Shown: one piece after another, positions 43,062 to 51,660 of the stretch
Layout: every line of letters begins with the position of its first letter
Position numbering within the stretch: the stretch's first letter is position 1
Assembly: GCA_050943535.1 (NCBI GenBank)
Contig: JBMNPJ010000012.1
Coordinates: 1 to 64,000 of the forward strand
Length of the DNA: 64,000 nt
Direction: 5' to 3'
Source of the DNA: Massiliimalia sp050943535
GTDB taxonomy: Bacteria; Bacillota; Clostridia; Oscillospirales; Ruminococcaceae
Notes under the pieces: generated by a model
The model's database searches: none
The model's input: the letters and a program-made list of their open reading frames with translations, nothing else
Told to the model about the DNA's origin: nothing
Translations under genes and position numbers: made by a program

Positions 43062-43130
43062 TCACATTTCATTTAGTTCCAATGATAATTGCCAAAACAA
43101 ATTTTACTGCAACAGCCAAATTTCTTTTTC

Positions 43131-43904
43131 TTACATATTCGGCATCTTGACAGTAGGCATCATCAAAACTTTTCCAGTTCCCCGATATACATTGACTAAC
43201 CCTTCTCCAGAAGCAGCAGAACCAATCAGGCTCTTTCCGGAACGTTCCACTGTAAACTGCAGGCTTCCGCTCCATGCGATAGCAAGATTTCCATCAATCT
43301 TCAATACATCGTCCTGCAAAGTAATTTCAATCAATTCTTCTTTTGGACAATTGGATTCAATACAGAATGTACCGGTACCATTCAGACTTAAATTGAAAAG
43401 TCCTTCCCCGCCTGCTACTGCGGAAGAAAAGTTTGACCGCATAACAGTTTTATGTTTGAGATTGCTGTCACATGCCAAAAACAGTCCGTCATCCAATACA
43501 ACAGAGCCGCCCCAATCAGCTGCATTCATTAAAATCAAGTGTTTGTAAGTAGGTTCCAACACCAAAATTCCGTTTCCCGTATATTCCGGTTTGATCGCAG
43601 ATTCACCGCTGGCCTTACCTCGCATAGCTTTTCCCAAGAAATCTCCAACACCTTTAATGCCGGTGGTGGCGTTTACATTTCCCAGCATCCACTGCATGGC
43701 ACCTGCCTGAACGGTCACCTGGGCTTTGCTCAGGTCGCACACCAGCTGACGTTTTTTCACGTTCATCTGAGCGCTGTAATAAGCCACAACCGCAGACCCT
43801 GGGTCTACACTCAGATCGCGCTGGTACTCGATCACCTGAAATGGTCCCAGCTGAGACAGTACTTTCACATCATCGTTGTCTGTAAAATTAGCGATTTGAT
43901 ACAT
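43131..43904 (-). CDS. AIM24 family protein
   Basis: A 257-residue protein with the AIM24 fold, a beta-rich domain found in bacteria and mitochondria; in bacteria the role is unknown. Motifs include the N-terminal IEYQRDLSVDPGSAVVAYYSAQM, GAMQWMLGN and a conserved GxGEGLVNV(Y) near the end. It is complete and cytoplasmic, with no signal peptide. AGGAGG precedes the ATG. It lies upstream of the collagen-like gene on the same strand but has its own terminator. Confidence 0.85.
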   Translation of the reverse strand: MYQIANFTDNDDVKVLSQLGPFQVIEYQRDLSVDPGSAVVAYYSAQMNVKKRQLVCDLSKAQVTVQAGAMQWMLGNVNATTGIKGVGDFLGKAMRGKASGESAIKPEYTGNGILVLEPTYKHLILMNAADWGGSVVLDDGLFLACDSNLKHKTVMRSNFSSAVAGGEGLFNLSLNGTGTFCIESNCPKEELIEITLQDDVLKIDGNLAIAWSGSLQFTVERSGKSLIGSAASGEGLVNVYRGTGKVLMMPTVKMPNM

Positions 43905-44004
43905 AAAAATTTCCTCCTATTCCTCTGATTAATTTTATGAACAAGAATATGAAACACTATAAGTACAGGGCTGAAAACACCCGATCTGCACTCATCCTAG
44001 TTTT

Positions 44005-44619
44005 CTATTGCAGCACACCTATTTCCTGCAACTGTTTCAGCAGTTTCTGAAAATTTCTGGTTTCATGATCATAATAAATGGTTTTCATCCCCATGTTTTC
44101 AGGAACCGTCAAATTTTTTTGCTGGTTATCAATAAACACACATTGAGAAGCCGGCAAATTAAGCTTTTCAAGAGCCGCACGAAAAATGGTATCTTCCTCT
44201 TTGCCTGACCCTACATCAGCGGAAACGACAATCACATCAAAAAGCTGCTCCCAACCGCAATGTTTCACAATACAGTCTATTCGATCTTTTTTATTATCTG
44301 TGATCATTCCCACCTGATAGCCGCAATCTTTCAAAGCATGTACCAGTTCCAACATTTTTTCATCAATGGGCGTGTTCTCAAAAGAGTCAATTAGAATTTG
44401 ATACGGAATTTGCATTCCGACACGCTGGCAAAGTTCTTCCCATATTTCATTATGGATTTTCTTTCCGTATAAAAGATCACGATTATACCCACGGTATTTA
44501 TCAGAAAACAGCGAAAATCCAACACCGGTAACCTGAGTAATATATTTGCAGATGCTCAAAGAACCTGTTGCATCTGTTGTCAGCACGCCATCAAAATCAA
44601 ACAGAACCGCTTTTATCAT
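44005..44619 (-). CDS. HAD family hydrolase
   Basis: A 204-residue haloacid dehalogenase-type phosphatase. Motif 1 is DFDGVLT (residues 8-14, with D8 as nucleophile and D10), motif 2 MITDNKKDR, and motif 3/4 FIDNQQKN with the Asp that holds magnesium. The substrate is unknown; the cap is a small helical type. GAGGGAAC lies before the ATG. Neighbours do not suggest a pathway. Confidence 0.88.
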   Translation of the reverse strand: MIKAVLFDFDGVLTTDATGSLSICKYITQVTGVGFSLFSDKYRGYNRDLLYGKKIHNEIWEELCQRVGMQIPYQILIDSFENTPIDEKMLELVHALKDCGYQVGMITDNKKDRIDCIVKHCGWEQLFDVIVVSADVGSGKEEDTIFRAALEKLNLPASQCVFIDNQQKNLTVPENMGMKTIYYDHETRNFQKLLKQLQEIGVLQ

Positions 44620-44917
44620 TTGACTCGTTCCCTCAATATGTATTTTTTAGTATTATACCATATGATCTTTTAAAATCCAACGCAACATCTCGCCAATCTG
44701 ACTCATCACATTTTGTGCTGTATTGCTGATATCCTGCAAAAATAAAGCATCCACACCCAATCGCAAGATAAAAAAGAACCTGGAGTTTCATATTCTTCCA
44801 GGTTCTTTTTTTCTATAGGAATCAAAAAGTATCCGTGCATTTTGGTGTGGTGCATGAATTTGCACCGACATTATTTCACCGGATATCCCTTATTTTTTAA
44901 TATATATGTTTGCTTTG
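44620..44917. other. Intergenic region with a terminator
   Basis: This stretch, just under 300 bases, holds a strong terminator at 44770-44812: AAAAAGAACCTGG pairs with CCAGGTTCTTTTTTT. It can end the cis-prenyltransferase transcript on the minus strand. No gene was recognised. Confidence 0.8.
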
Positions 44918-45559
44918 TTATCCGCCTAATGTCACATCTTGTTTTTGATACCATTGTAGTGCTCGAAAAAAATCATCTGGTTCAAAATCAGGCCATAATC
45001 GATCCACAACAAAGAAATCAGCATAAACTGATTGTACCGGTAAAAATCCAGATAGCCGACGCATTCCGCCCCAGCGAATGATCAAATCAATTCGTGAAAC
45101 ATCATGCGAACGGAGTTCACTTCGAATTTCCCCACGATTATTACCCGGATTATTTAATTGAGCAAGATCCCATTCCCATCCATAGTTAACAAGAAAATTG
45201 ACACGAATACCACCGCCATTGAAATCGGTTCGAGTTGTATATGGCAATATCTCTTTAGGAAATGTATCTGCATTTTGATCGCCAATCACAAGAAGAGAAA
45301 CTGGCTCAGATGCTATCAGATTGATTGCTTCAACACATGCCTTCGAAAAAGCCTTGACTTGTTCAGCAGGCCGTCCGCAGTTGTCAGTTGTAAATCCATA
45401 ATAAGTAATTTCCTGAATTCCTGCTTCTCGTGCCAATCTCAACAAATCTAATCCCGGTGTTAACCCATTTGCATAGCCGTCCTTTTTTTGCAATCCCGCA
45501 CGTTTAGCCCAGCGCCTGTTTCCATCCGGAATAATCCCGATATGTCTTGGAATTCGCAT
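44918..45559 (-). CDS. Divergent cis-prenyltransferase (UppS-like)
   Basis: A 213-residue prenyltransferase of the undecaprenyl diphosphate synthase family, which extends prenyl diphosphate with isopentenyl diphosphate. Family motifs are present but altered: GIIPDGNRRWAKR (D12, magnesium), TTDNCGRP for the usual STEN-W-RP, IIRWGGMRRLS for the usual R-T-S/G-G-E-x-R-L-S, and LWPDF. It is shorter than typical UppS (about 240-250 residues). It may be a paralogue making another chain length. GAAGGTGA precedes the ATG; it is a single gene. Confidence 0.82.
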   Translation of the reverse strand: MRIPRHIGIIPDGNRRWAKRAGLQKKDGYANGLTPGLDLLRLAREAGIQEITYYGFTTDNCGRPAEQVKAFSKACVEAINLIASEPVSLLVIGDQNADTFPKEILPYTTRTDFNGGGIRVNFLVNYGWEWDLAQLNNPGNNRGEIRSELRSHDVSRIDLIIRWGGMRRLSGFLPVQSVYADFFVVDRLWPDFEPDDFFRALQWYQKQDVTLGG

Positions 45560-45934
45560 ATAATCACCTTCCTTCGGTTTAGTATTTGTTTTCTATACAA
45601 TAACTATACATTCACTATAAAAACGACTCTTCTTTCGATATATGTCCAAAGAAAGCAGAACTCCATCAGCCTTCTTACAAACAGAACACATTCCTCAACT
45701 CCCTAAAAATTCAGACAAGAATCAGTAAAAATCAAAAACTGGATTTCTAATCAAGCAAGCTTTTTACTGAACATCAAAAATATAGAAATAGTAAAAGACC
45801 GCCGACAAATGTCGACGGTCTTCTCAATTGTCTAACCCTCATAAAAAATATATTTCGGTATCTTAATGCTACAACTTGCACTCCTTTGCTGAACAAGACA
45901 TTTGAAAAAACAGCCCCTTTTCAGTCCGTACGAA
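45560..45934. other. Intergenic region, mostly unassigned
   Basis: This region has no supported gene. An imperfect inverted repeat at 45795-45822 (AAGACCGCCGAC with GTCGACGGTCTT, one mismatch) is followed on the minus strand by TTTTACT and may be a terminator. The rest is AT-rich and unassigned; part of it should be the promoter of the cis-prenyltransferase gene. Confidence 0.5.
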
Positions 45935-45975
45935 AAAACCGTGATCTTGATACAATAGGTATCAAGATCACGGTT
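45935..45975 (-). terminator. Terminator of the tRNA-Val gene
   Basis: AACCGTGATCTTGATAC pairs perfectly over 17 bases (45937-45953 with 45959-45975) around a 5-base loop, and TTTTTTCG follows on the minus strand. It begins six bases after the tRNA. Confidence 0.92.
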
Positions 45976-45981
45976 CTGTTT

Positions 45982-46058
45982 TGGTGGAAGCAAGGGGACT
46001 CGAACCCATGACCTCTGCGATGTGAACGCAGCGCTCTAACCAGCTGAGCTATGCTTCC
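45982..46058 (-). tRNA. tRNA-Val (anticodon CAC)
   Basis: A cloverleaf can be drawn on the minus strand: acceptor GGAAGCA with TGCTTCC, D-arm AGCTCAGCTGGTTAGAGC, anticodon stem CTGCG/CGCAG around the loop TTCACAT (anticodon CAC, reading GUG), and T-arm GGGTTCGAGTCCC. The 3-prime CCA is encoded (45984-45982). It is a single tRNA gene, not in an array, with its own terminator. Confidence 0.97.
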
Positions 46059-46176
46059 AAATTCATCAATATCACTGATATTAAAGCTATTATAGTCCCT
46101 TTTTTCATGCTTGTCAACATAAGCGCCTGTCACTTAGTCTTGTGTTCCCAACAAAGAAATATCGCCGAAAAATATA

Positions 46177-46217
46177 AAAAGGGTTGGTTTCGGCTTATCG
46201 CCGAAACCAACCCTTTT
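46177..46217 (-). terminator. Terminator of the beta-helix gene
   Basis: AAAAGGGTTGGTTTCGGC (46177-46194) and its reverse complement (46200-46217) make a perfect 18-bp stem. On the minus strand TTTTTATATTTT follows. Confidence 0.92.
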
Positions 46218-46233
46218 GTGTTTTTCACATTTT

Positions 46234-48276
46234 TTAAACTGTTTTACTTAAAACTTCGCCTGCCGCCTGCGGAGTCTCAAACGGTCCTACCATTGGATTG
46301 ATTGCTCTATGATTTCCAAAATAGTCGGCATTGAATACAATCGGCGTTCCATCCGGATTTTCGAACATCTGCTCCGGTTCAAATGCCATACCCAAAGTAT
46401 CAGTGCTGATGGTACCCACAGTCAGGTCCGGCATAACGTCGTAGAGATTGGTTTCCAGCTTCCATTCTCCGTCCTTTTCTTCCAGTTTCAAGGAAACGGT
46501 ATGTTCGCTGTCCACAATACAGTTTTTCTCTTTTTTCCATGCCTTTGCGCCGTTAAAGTATACATTTCCTTCTGCCCATACAGGAAGATGCATATAGTAG
46601 CGGTCGCTGTTTGGAGAACCCATGCCGCAGTAACCGTCAAATTCTTTGACCCATTCTTCAAACAGCTGATAGCCGTCATCGTACATCCAGGTACCTACAT
46701 ATAGGTTTCCGTCATCCCAACCGTTTTTGCCGGCACCCTGCATTTTTTCCATCATCTTTTTCATGCCTGGACGCATAGGCTGCTGTACAAAAATATTGTT
46801 GTAGAATCTCATGTCACCATGGAGGAAGGTCATAAATCCAGCCACTTCAGTCTGGTGCGGCACATGATATGGGGTATACCGGGGAGAAGACAGAGTTTTT
46901 GCCCCGTTATCTGTTCCAATTCCCACAGCGGTAAATGCGCCTGCAATCAGGTTATGTACCAGTGCCACACCCTGGGTTGCCAGTTTTACTGCCCGGTCGG
47001 ACAGAAGAATGTTATTGTCGATCAAAGTCGGTCCATGGGAAACTTCTACAAAGATGTCTTCGCCCATGCCTGCCATTCCCTTTTCAATGCAGTCATCTGC
47101 AATCGGGAGGGTATTGTGATGGAACAGGTTTTGGGTAACCCGGGTACCCTGTGCCTGCCAGTCCAGCCACAGACCGCGGGTACAGTGGTGAATGTGGTTT
47201 CTGCGGAAAATCACGTCGATGGCAGCGTGCATTTTAATGCCGCCGATTTCCGCTCCTGCCAAATTCTGTTTGTTGTTAATATGGTGAATATGGTTGTCTT
47301 CAATAATGGAGAACACACCGCCCAGATGGCCTACAATACCGGTTTGGCCGCAGTCGTGAATGTTGCAGCGGCGAACAATGTGAGAACCGATTCTTTCCTT
47401 GGTCCAGCCTTCCCGCTGTGCCTGGCAGATACAATCCCGTTCAGTCTGGGTGCCGTCTTTAAATTTCCATTTGAGCCATTTGTTGTCATTGTTTGGCTGT
47501 TTGTATTTCCCCAGAGAGATCCCAGAACATTTGGAATGAGAGATATCACAATCTTCAATGATCCATCCTTTGGACCAGTGTGGTCCCACCATTCCTTCCT
47601 GATAAGCGGTAGGAGGCGCCCACTGAGTTGCGGCTTTGGTTACTGTGAATCCAGAAAGGGTAATGTAGCCCACTCCTTCTTCCGCCGGATAGAAGCAGTT
47701 TCTGCGGACATTGATTTCTACATCTTCCTCATTTGGATTCTTTCCGTGGAAGTTTGCGTAAATCACCGTTTCGTTGGTTTCTTCATCCTGTGCAGTATAC
47801 CAGGTGTAAACAGAAAAATCCGGATCCCAGGAAGCTTTGGAAACTTCCGGACTGAGTACCTTTTCCAGTTCAGTCACTTCATACATGGACTTTTCGCCCA
47901 GATATACTTCGCCGGTATGGGCGATAAAGGTGGCAATATACCAGTCGCCGCTGACTAGGGTGGTGTATGGATTATAGGTACCGAAAATTCCGTTGGGGAT
48001 TCTGGCAATCCAGACATCTCCTTCATAAGGTTTCCAGTTTTTTACTGGTTCCGCACCGGTAATTACCGCTTTCAGCGGTTCCACAGAGGTATATGTAATT
48101 CTTGCATCTTCGGTTCCCGCATGAATTGGGTTTACCCATTCCCGATAGACACCGGGATATACCAGAACCTCATCGCCGGCTTTTGCAATATTTGCAGCTT
48201 CCTGAATGGTCTGGAAAGGATATTCTTTACTTCCGTTCCCACTTCTCAGCGCAGAGCCATCTACATAAAATTTCAT
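46234..48276 (-). CDS. Right-handed parallel beta-helix protein, possible carbohydrate-active enzyme
   Basis: A 680-residue protein that begins with the DUF1565-like strand FYVDGSALRSGNGSKEYPFQTIQEA, typical of beta-helix polysaccharide lyases or hydrolases. Repeats with Asn/His pairs follow through about residue 450 (NIHDCGQTGIVG, RNHIHHCTRGLW), then a C-terminal beta-sandwich-like region. There is no signal peptide, so it should act in the cytoplasm. The catalytic residues and substrate cannot be assigned. The ATG at 48276 is fixed by AAGGAGG. The gene sits alone behind a palindromic operator. Confidence 0.8.
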   Translation of the reverse strand: MKFYVDGSALRSGNGSKEYPFQTIQEAANIAKAGDEVLVYPGVYREWVNPIHAGTEDARITYTSVEPLKAVITGAEPVKNWKPYEGDVWIARIPNGIFGTYNPYTTLVSGDWYIATFIAHTGEVYLGEKSMYEVTELEKVLSPEVSKASWDPDFSVYTWYTAQDEETNETVIYANFHGKNPNEEDVEINVRRNCFYPAEEGVGYITLSGFTVTKAATQWAPPTAYQEGMVGPHWSKGWIIEDCDISHSKCSGISLGKYKQPNNDNKWLKWKFKDGTQTERDCICQAQREGWTKERIGSHIVRRCNIHDCGQTGIVGHLGGVFSIIEDNHIHHINNKQNLAGAEIGGIKMHAAIDVIFRRNHIHHCTRGLWLDWQAQGTRVTQNLFHHNTLPIADDCIEKGMAGMGEDIFVEVSHGPTLIDNNILLSDRAVKLATQGVALVHNLIAGAFTAVGIGTDNGAKTLSSPRYTPYHVPHQTEVAGFMTFLHGDMRFYNNIFVQQPMRPGMKKMMEKMQGAGKNGWDDGNLYVGTWMYDDGYQLFEEWVKEFDGYCGMGSPNSDRYYMHLPVWAEGNVYFNGAKAWKKEKNCIVDSEHTVSLKLEEKDGEWKLETNLYDVMPDLTVGTISTDTLGMAFEPEQMFENPDGTPIVFNADYFGNHRAINPMVGPFETPQAAGEVLSKTV

Positions 48277-48322
48277 TGCCAATTCCTCCTTATTATAGTC
48301 GTTTTGTCCCGCTTTTGTTTTC

Positions 48323-48375
48323 GTGCTCGAGCACATTCATGCTTATATTATACCACAATTTTTTTGAATTTCCAG
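48323..48375 (-). promoter_or_regulatory. Promoter and palindromic operator of the beta-helix gene
   Basis: On the minus strand an extended -10 TGGTATAAT (core 48352-48347) has CTGGAA (48375-48370) 17 bases upstream as a weak -35. Twelve bases downstream of the -10 lies the perfect 12-base palindrome GTGCTCGAGCAC (48323-48334), a form typical of LacI/GalR-type operators with a central CG. Its place just past the transcript start suits repression. No LacI-type gene is in the window. Confidence 0.7.
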
Positions 48376-48761
48376 TATTTTTTTGAAAGAGATCTCCTTG
48401 AGGAAATTTTCTGGAGCCAAGACGTAGTTGTAGCCGGCTAGCCCCCCTGATTGGCAGCCTTCTCTCTAAAGAAAATTCCTACCTATCACTGCTTTGAGAC
48501 ATTCTGTAACCGAAGCATTTACATCGAATAAAAGTCCGCCTCTTATGAAACAGAAACGGACTTTTATCTGATGCAACGAATTTTGTTTTCATACAAAACC
48601 TATATGATGATAAAATGATATTCCATAAAAATTAGGTGCGAGATGTATATTTCCTAAGTCATCAAGGCTCATCCTAAACACCTTTACTTTTTCAGTTGAC
48701 TAAACTTACATTATGGAATAATTACGGTTTTGTATCAAGGCATAAAACCAGAAAACAACTA
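48376..48761. other. Intergenic region with a terminator
   Basis: The only structure recognised is ATAAAAGTCCG (48528-48538) pairing with CGGACTTTTAT (48557-48567), followed on the minus strand by TTCGATG. It is about 195 bases beyond the acetyltransferase stop and may end that transcript. The rest shows no gene. Confidence 0.55.
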
Positions 48762-49187
48762 CTATTTTATGGCAAAATCACGATATTGAAATGCAACACA
48801 GTCAATATCATCTACTGCTGCGAAACCGACATGATGATAAAACGATATCATGTCCTTTGTTTTATCTGTCAGCAGTATTTTTTGACCTACCTTTGAAAAT
48901 TTTTGTATTACTGCTGCTATCAATTTTCCACCTATTCCCTGCCGCTGATATTCTGGTAAAACCAACAGGTCTTGAATATACACAATAGAATAGCCGTCTC
49001 CCACAACTCGAATAATCCCTACCAAAACATCATCCACATATGCACCTAACACAAAAAGTGAATTGCGAAAAGCATGATACAACATATCCGGATTATTATA
49101 ATAATTTGACCATCCTACTGCCTCATATAAGGGAATAATTTCTTCTGCACAATAATCTGTATAAGGTAGCAGTATTATATTTTTCAT
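48762..49187 (-). CDS. GNAT acetyltransferase, small
   Basis: A 141-residue GNAT enzyme with the motif A loop VLPEYQRQGIGGKLIAA and the closing strand FYHHVGFAAVD typical of small acetyltransferases. Substrate unknown. GGAGGATG precedes the ATG. It is upstream of no co-directed gene within 400 bases. Confidence 0.88.
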   Translation of the reverse strand: MKNIILLPYTDYCAEEIIPLYEAVGWSNYYNNPDMLYHAFRNSLFVLGAYVDDVLVGIIRVVGDGYSIVYIQDLLVLPEYQRQGIGGKLIAAVIQKFSKVGQKILLTDKTKDMISFYHHVGFAAVDDIDCVAFQYRDFAIK

Positions 49188-49268
49188 TTGATACCATCCT
49201 CCTATTTATTTTTTATAGGAAGATCCATAACTTTACCATCCTTATTCCCTCCAACTAAAAATTACATT

Positions 49269-49844
49269 TTAAAAATTATTTTTCCAATCTCCCCAGGAAC
49301 CAATTGCCTCTCCATGAACAGAAAAATATTTCTGTTCAACTGCAATGACGGGATTTACCGCTTTTAACTTTTCCTCAAATGTTTTTGACTGATCTGCCAA
49401 AAATTCTTCTGCAAGTACATTTTTAATTTCACAAACATAAATTTCACTTTGCATTTTATCGTCCAAAGAAAGAATTTTATTGACTTTAAGTTCAAAGCTC
49501 CATGGACTTTTTACAGGTACGGGAACATTCAATACGCTTCCTTTTACAGACTCTATTTGACTAGATTTATCAAATTGATACCCGGGATGATTGCCGCAAA
49601 AATCCGCATTCGGCAGCAACTCTTTGCTGATAATAGATGCTGAAAACTCCCCTGTTGCTCTAATTCTATCTCTAGTCAATTTGTCCTCACCAATGCAGGC
49701 TACAAAACGAAAACCCTCATCAAAACAATAGGTCGCCCAGCAAAAAAGTCCATAATTAGGTTGTCCATTTTCTTTATAAGTTCCATATAAGTACAAACAT
49801 TGCGGACAAAAATCATTTGAAATCGGCAGAGAAACTTTCGCCAT
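49269..49844 (-). CDS. Flavin reductase-like (split-barrel FMN) protein
   Basis: A 191-residue protein of the flavin reductase/FMN-binding split-barrel type. It starts PISNDFCPQCLYLYGTYKENGQPN and carries the central FSASIISKE segment of the family. It resembles flavoredoxin-like proteins of anaerobes that pass electrons with bound FMN. The partner is unknown. GAGGTG precedes the ATG. It lies between a GNAT gene and a PPOX-fold gene on the same strand (68-base gap to the latter). Confidence 0.82.
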   Translation of the reverse strand: MAKVSLPISNDFCPQCLYLYGTYKENGQPNYGLFCWATYCFDEGFRFVACIGEDKLTRDRIRATGEFSASIISKELLPNADFCGNHPGYQFDKSSQIESVKGSVLNVPVPVKSPWSFELKVNKILSLDDKMQSEIYVCEIKNVLAEEFLADQSKTFEEKLKAVNPVIAVEQKYFSVHGEAIGSWGDWKNNF

Positions 49845-49912
49845 ATTAACACCTCATCTACTTCATAATCATTTATGTCTATTTGAAAAACATCCATAAA
49901 AATTCCTGTTTC

Positions 49913-50353
49913 TCACTTGTAAGCCACGGTAAAATCCAAATCATATCTGGTACCGTGAGAAAACAACACCCCTTCTGTCAGCTGAATCTGCAAAATACAG
50001 GTGTTTTCATCTTCAAAATTGTTGTGCCCATTATCAATCCACTGGGCAAAGGCAGCATTTAATTTTTCTGCGATTTCCCGGTTTTCTTCCTTTCGAAACC
50101 AGCCCAGATTCACTCCTTTTCCTCTGGCAGTAAACCAGTCCCCGGAAATGGCTACATTGGGATTTTTCTCAATTTGTCTCATCTTATTGGACAGCCCATA
50201 GGTAATTACAAAAAAGGATCCGTCTTCATAATAGCTGTTTACCGTACGGACACTTGGAAAATCCCCGTCGATGGTCGCCAAAGAAATCAAACTGTCTTTC
50301 CCAAACCGTTCTTTCATAATCTCTTTTGCTTCTTGAGGAAATCCGCTACTCAT
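49913..50353 (-). CDS. Pyridoxamine 5'-phosphate oxidase-fold protein
   Basis: A 146-residue split-barrel flavoprotein of the PPOX family. The segment LISLATIDGDFPSVRTVNSYYEDGSFFVIT is the FMN-contact region, and the C-terminal half lacks the PLP-binding residues of true PdxH, so it is more likely a general FMN or F420-type oxidoreductase. AAAGGTGG precedes the ATG. It may be cotranscribed with the flavin reductase-like gene that follows. Confidence 0.85.
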   Translation of the reverse strand: MSSGFPQEAKEIMKERFGKDSLISLATIDGDFPSVRTVNSYYEDGSFFVITYGLSNKMRQIEKNPNVAISGDWFTARGKGVNLGWFRKEENREIAEKLNAAFAQWIDNGHNNFEDENTCILQIQLTEGVLFSHGTRYDLDFTVAYK

Positions 50354-50531
50354 AAAAATCCACCTTTCTCTGCATAAAACATGCTGTTTTTTCTTATGAT
50401 AGCATATTTTTTCAGGCGGTTCTATGGCAGTTTTCCCCTATGGTTAAAGAAAAGATTTATGGGATGTGACAAAAAACGCCCTACCCATTGTATTCTATGA
50501 ATCAGAAATTTTATAAAGATGCAGAAAAAAG

Positions 50532-51512
50532 CTAGGAATGTTCCTTTTCCCCCATCTTGGCATCATTTTCATCCAGTCGTTTTGTGGTACATTGCTGAAG
50601 TTTTTGCGCATACTGGCGAAGAAAGGCAGCACAGCTGCGAAGATAGGAATCCTCCATTGCTTCTTTGCGCCAGATCAGAAAATCTCGATTGAGTACGGTG
50701 GACAGGGAACATCGGCGAATGTACATCCCATAATCGTCCACCATATCCAACGGAATTGGAGAAACCCACATATAGGTGCCGGGCAGACGCTGCAACAGAT
50801 CAATCTGACTGCCCCGGTCGTATACATAAATCCTCTTTTGAGGAATTCCACGCAGCAGCGGATTGATACGATCCATACTTGCAGCCAGTTCCTGCTGGTC
50901 CCCATGTACAATCTCCGTATAAGCGTATAGTTCTTCCTGGCTGATCTGCTGCTGAAACGCCAAAGGATGATCTGCCCGTAGAATCAGCATCATATAAAAA
51001 TCCATAAGAGGGTCACAGCACAAATTTTTACTTTCCAGCTGGCGTCGGTAATAATTTTCGTAAAAGGAGGGAATTCGAATGATTCCCAGCGCACTTTCCC
51101 CGCGAAAAACCTGCTCAATAGCCTCGTGCGTATTGGTTTCATGCAGTCGCAGGGAAATTTTATGCTCTGTCCCTAATTCCTGATTCATCCAATCCGACAC
51201 TGCGCGAACGCAATAAGAAGCCCGACAAACAGAAATCCCCATAGACCAAGTCGTCTGAGACTGACCACTGATATTTTCCAGCTTTTCCATCTGAGAAACA
51301 ATTGTACTGGCACAAGCCACAAATTGTTCTCCCTGATGCGTCAGCCTAACTCCTGTGGGGGTACGTTCAAAAATAGTAATATTTAATTCCTTCTCCGCTT
51401 CCCGTACCATAGTGCTCAGATTGGACTGAGCTCGAAACAAGATGTGAGAAGCCCGGGTGATGGAGCCTTCCCGGGCAATGGTCAAAATATCCTTAATATG
51501 CTGCAATGTCAT
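50532..51512 (-). CDS. LysR family transcriptional regulator
   Basis: A 326-residue regulator. The N-terminal winged helix (residues 1-60: ILTIAREGSITRASHILFRAQS, LSTMVREAEKEL) is standard LysR; the rest is a two-lobe ligand-binding domain. AAAGGGGAAAGACGG lies before the ATG. It is divergent, 148 bases from the opine-dehydrogenase-like gene, the classic layout for a LysR protein that controls its neighbour. The inducer is unknown. Confidence 0.93.
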   Translation of the reverse strand: MTLQHIKDILTIAREGSITRASHILFRAQSNLSTMVREAEKELNITIFERTPTGVRLTHQGEQFVACASTIVSQMEKLENISGQSQTTWSMGISVCRASYCVRAVSDWMNQELGTEHKISLRLHETNTHEAIEQVFRGESALGIIRIPSFYENYYRRQLESKNLCCDPLMDFYMMLILRADHPLAFQQQISQEELYAYTEIVHGDQQELAASMDRINPLLRGIPQKRIYVYDRGSQIDLLQRLPGTYMWVSPIPLDMVDDYGMYIRRCSLSTVLNRDFLIWRKEAMEDSYLRSCAAFLRQYAQKLQQCTTKRLDENDAKMGEKEHS

Positions 51513-51660
51513 CCGTCTTTCCCCTTTCTATGGTATATATTTTTTTATATATCACATTCCTGATTATATATTAACCGGTAACTATAAGCAAGTGCTATAC
51601 TGGGGCTAGTGGTTGTTATCAATTTAACAGAATGATATCAGAAAAAGGAGATTCGATATT

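Noticed and set aside
46819..47958. A 379-codon plus-strand frame opposite the beta-helix gene
   Set aside because: Composition is unlike a protein, there is no ribosome binding site, and the minus-strand frame has clear family motifs.
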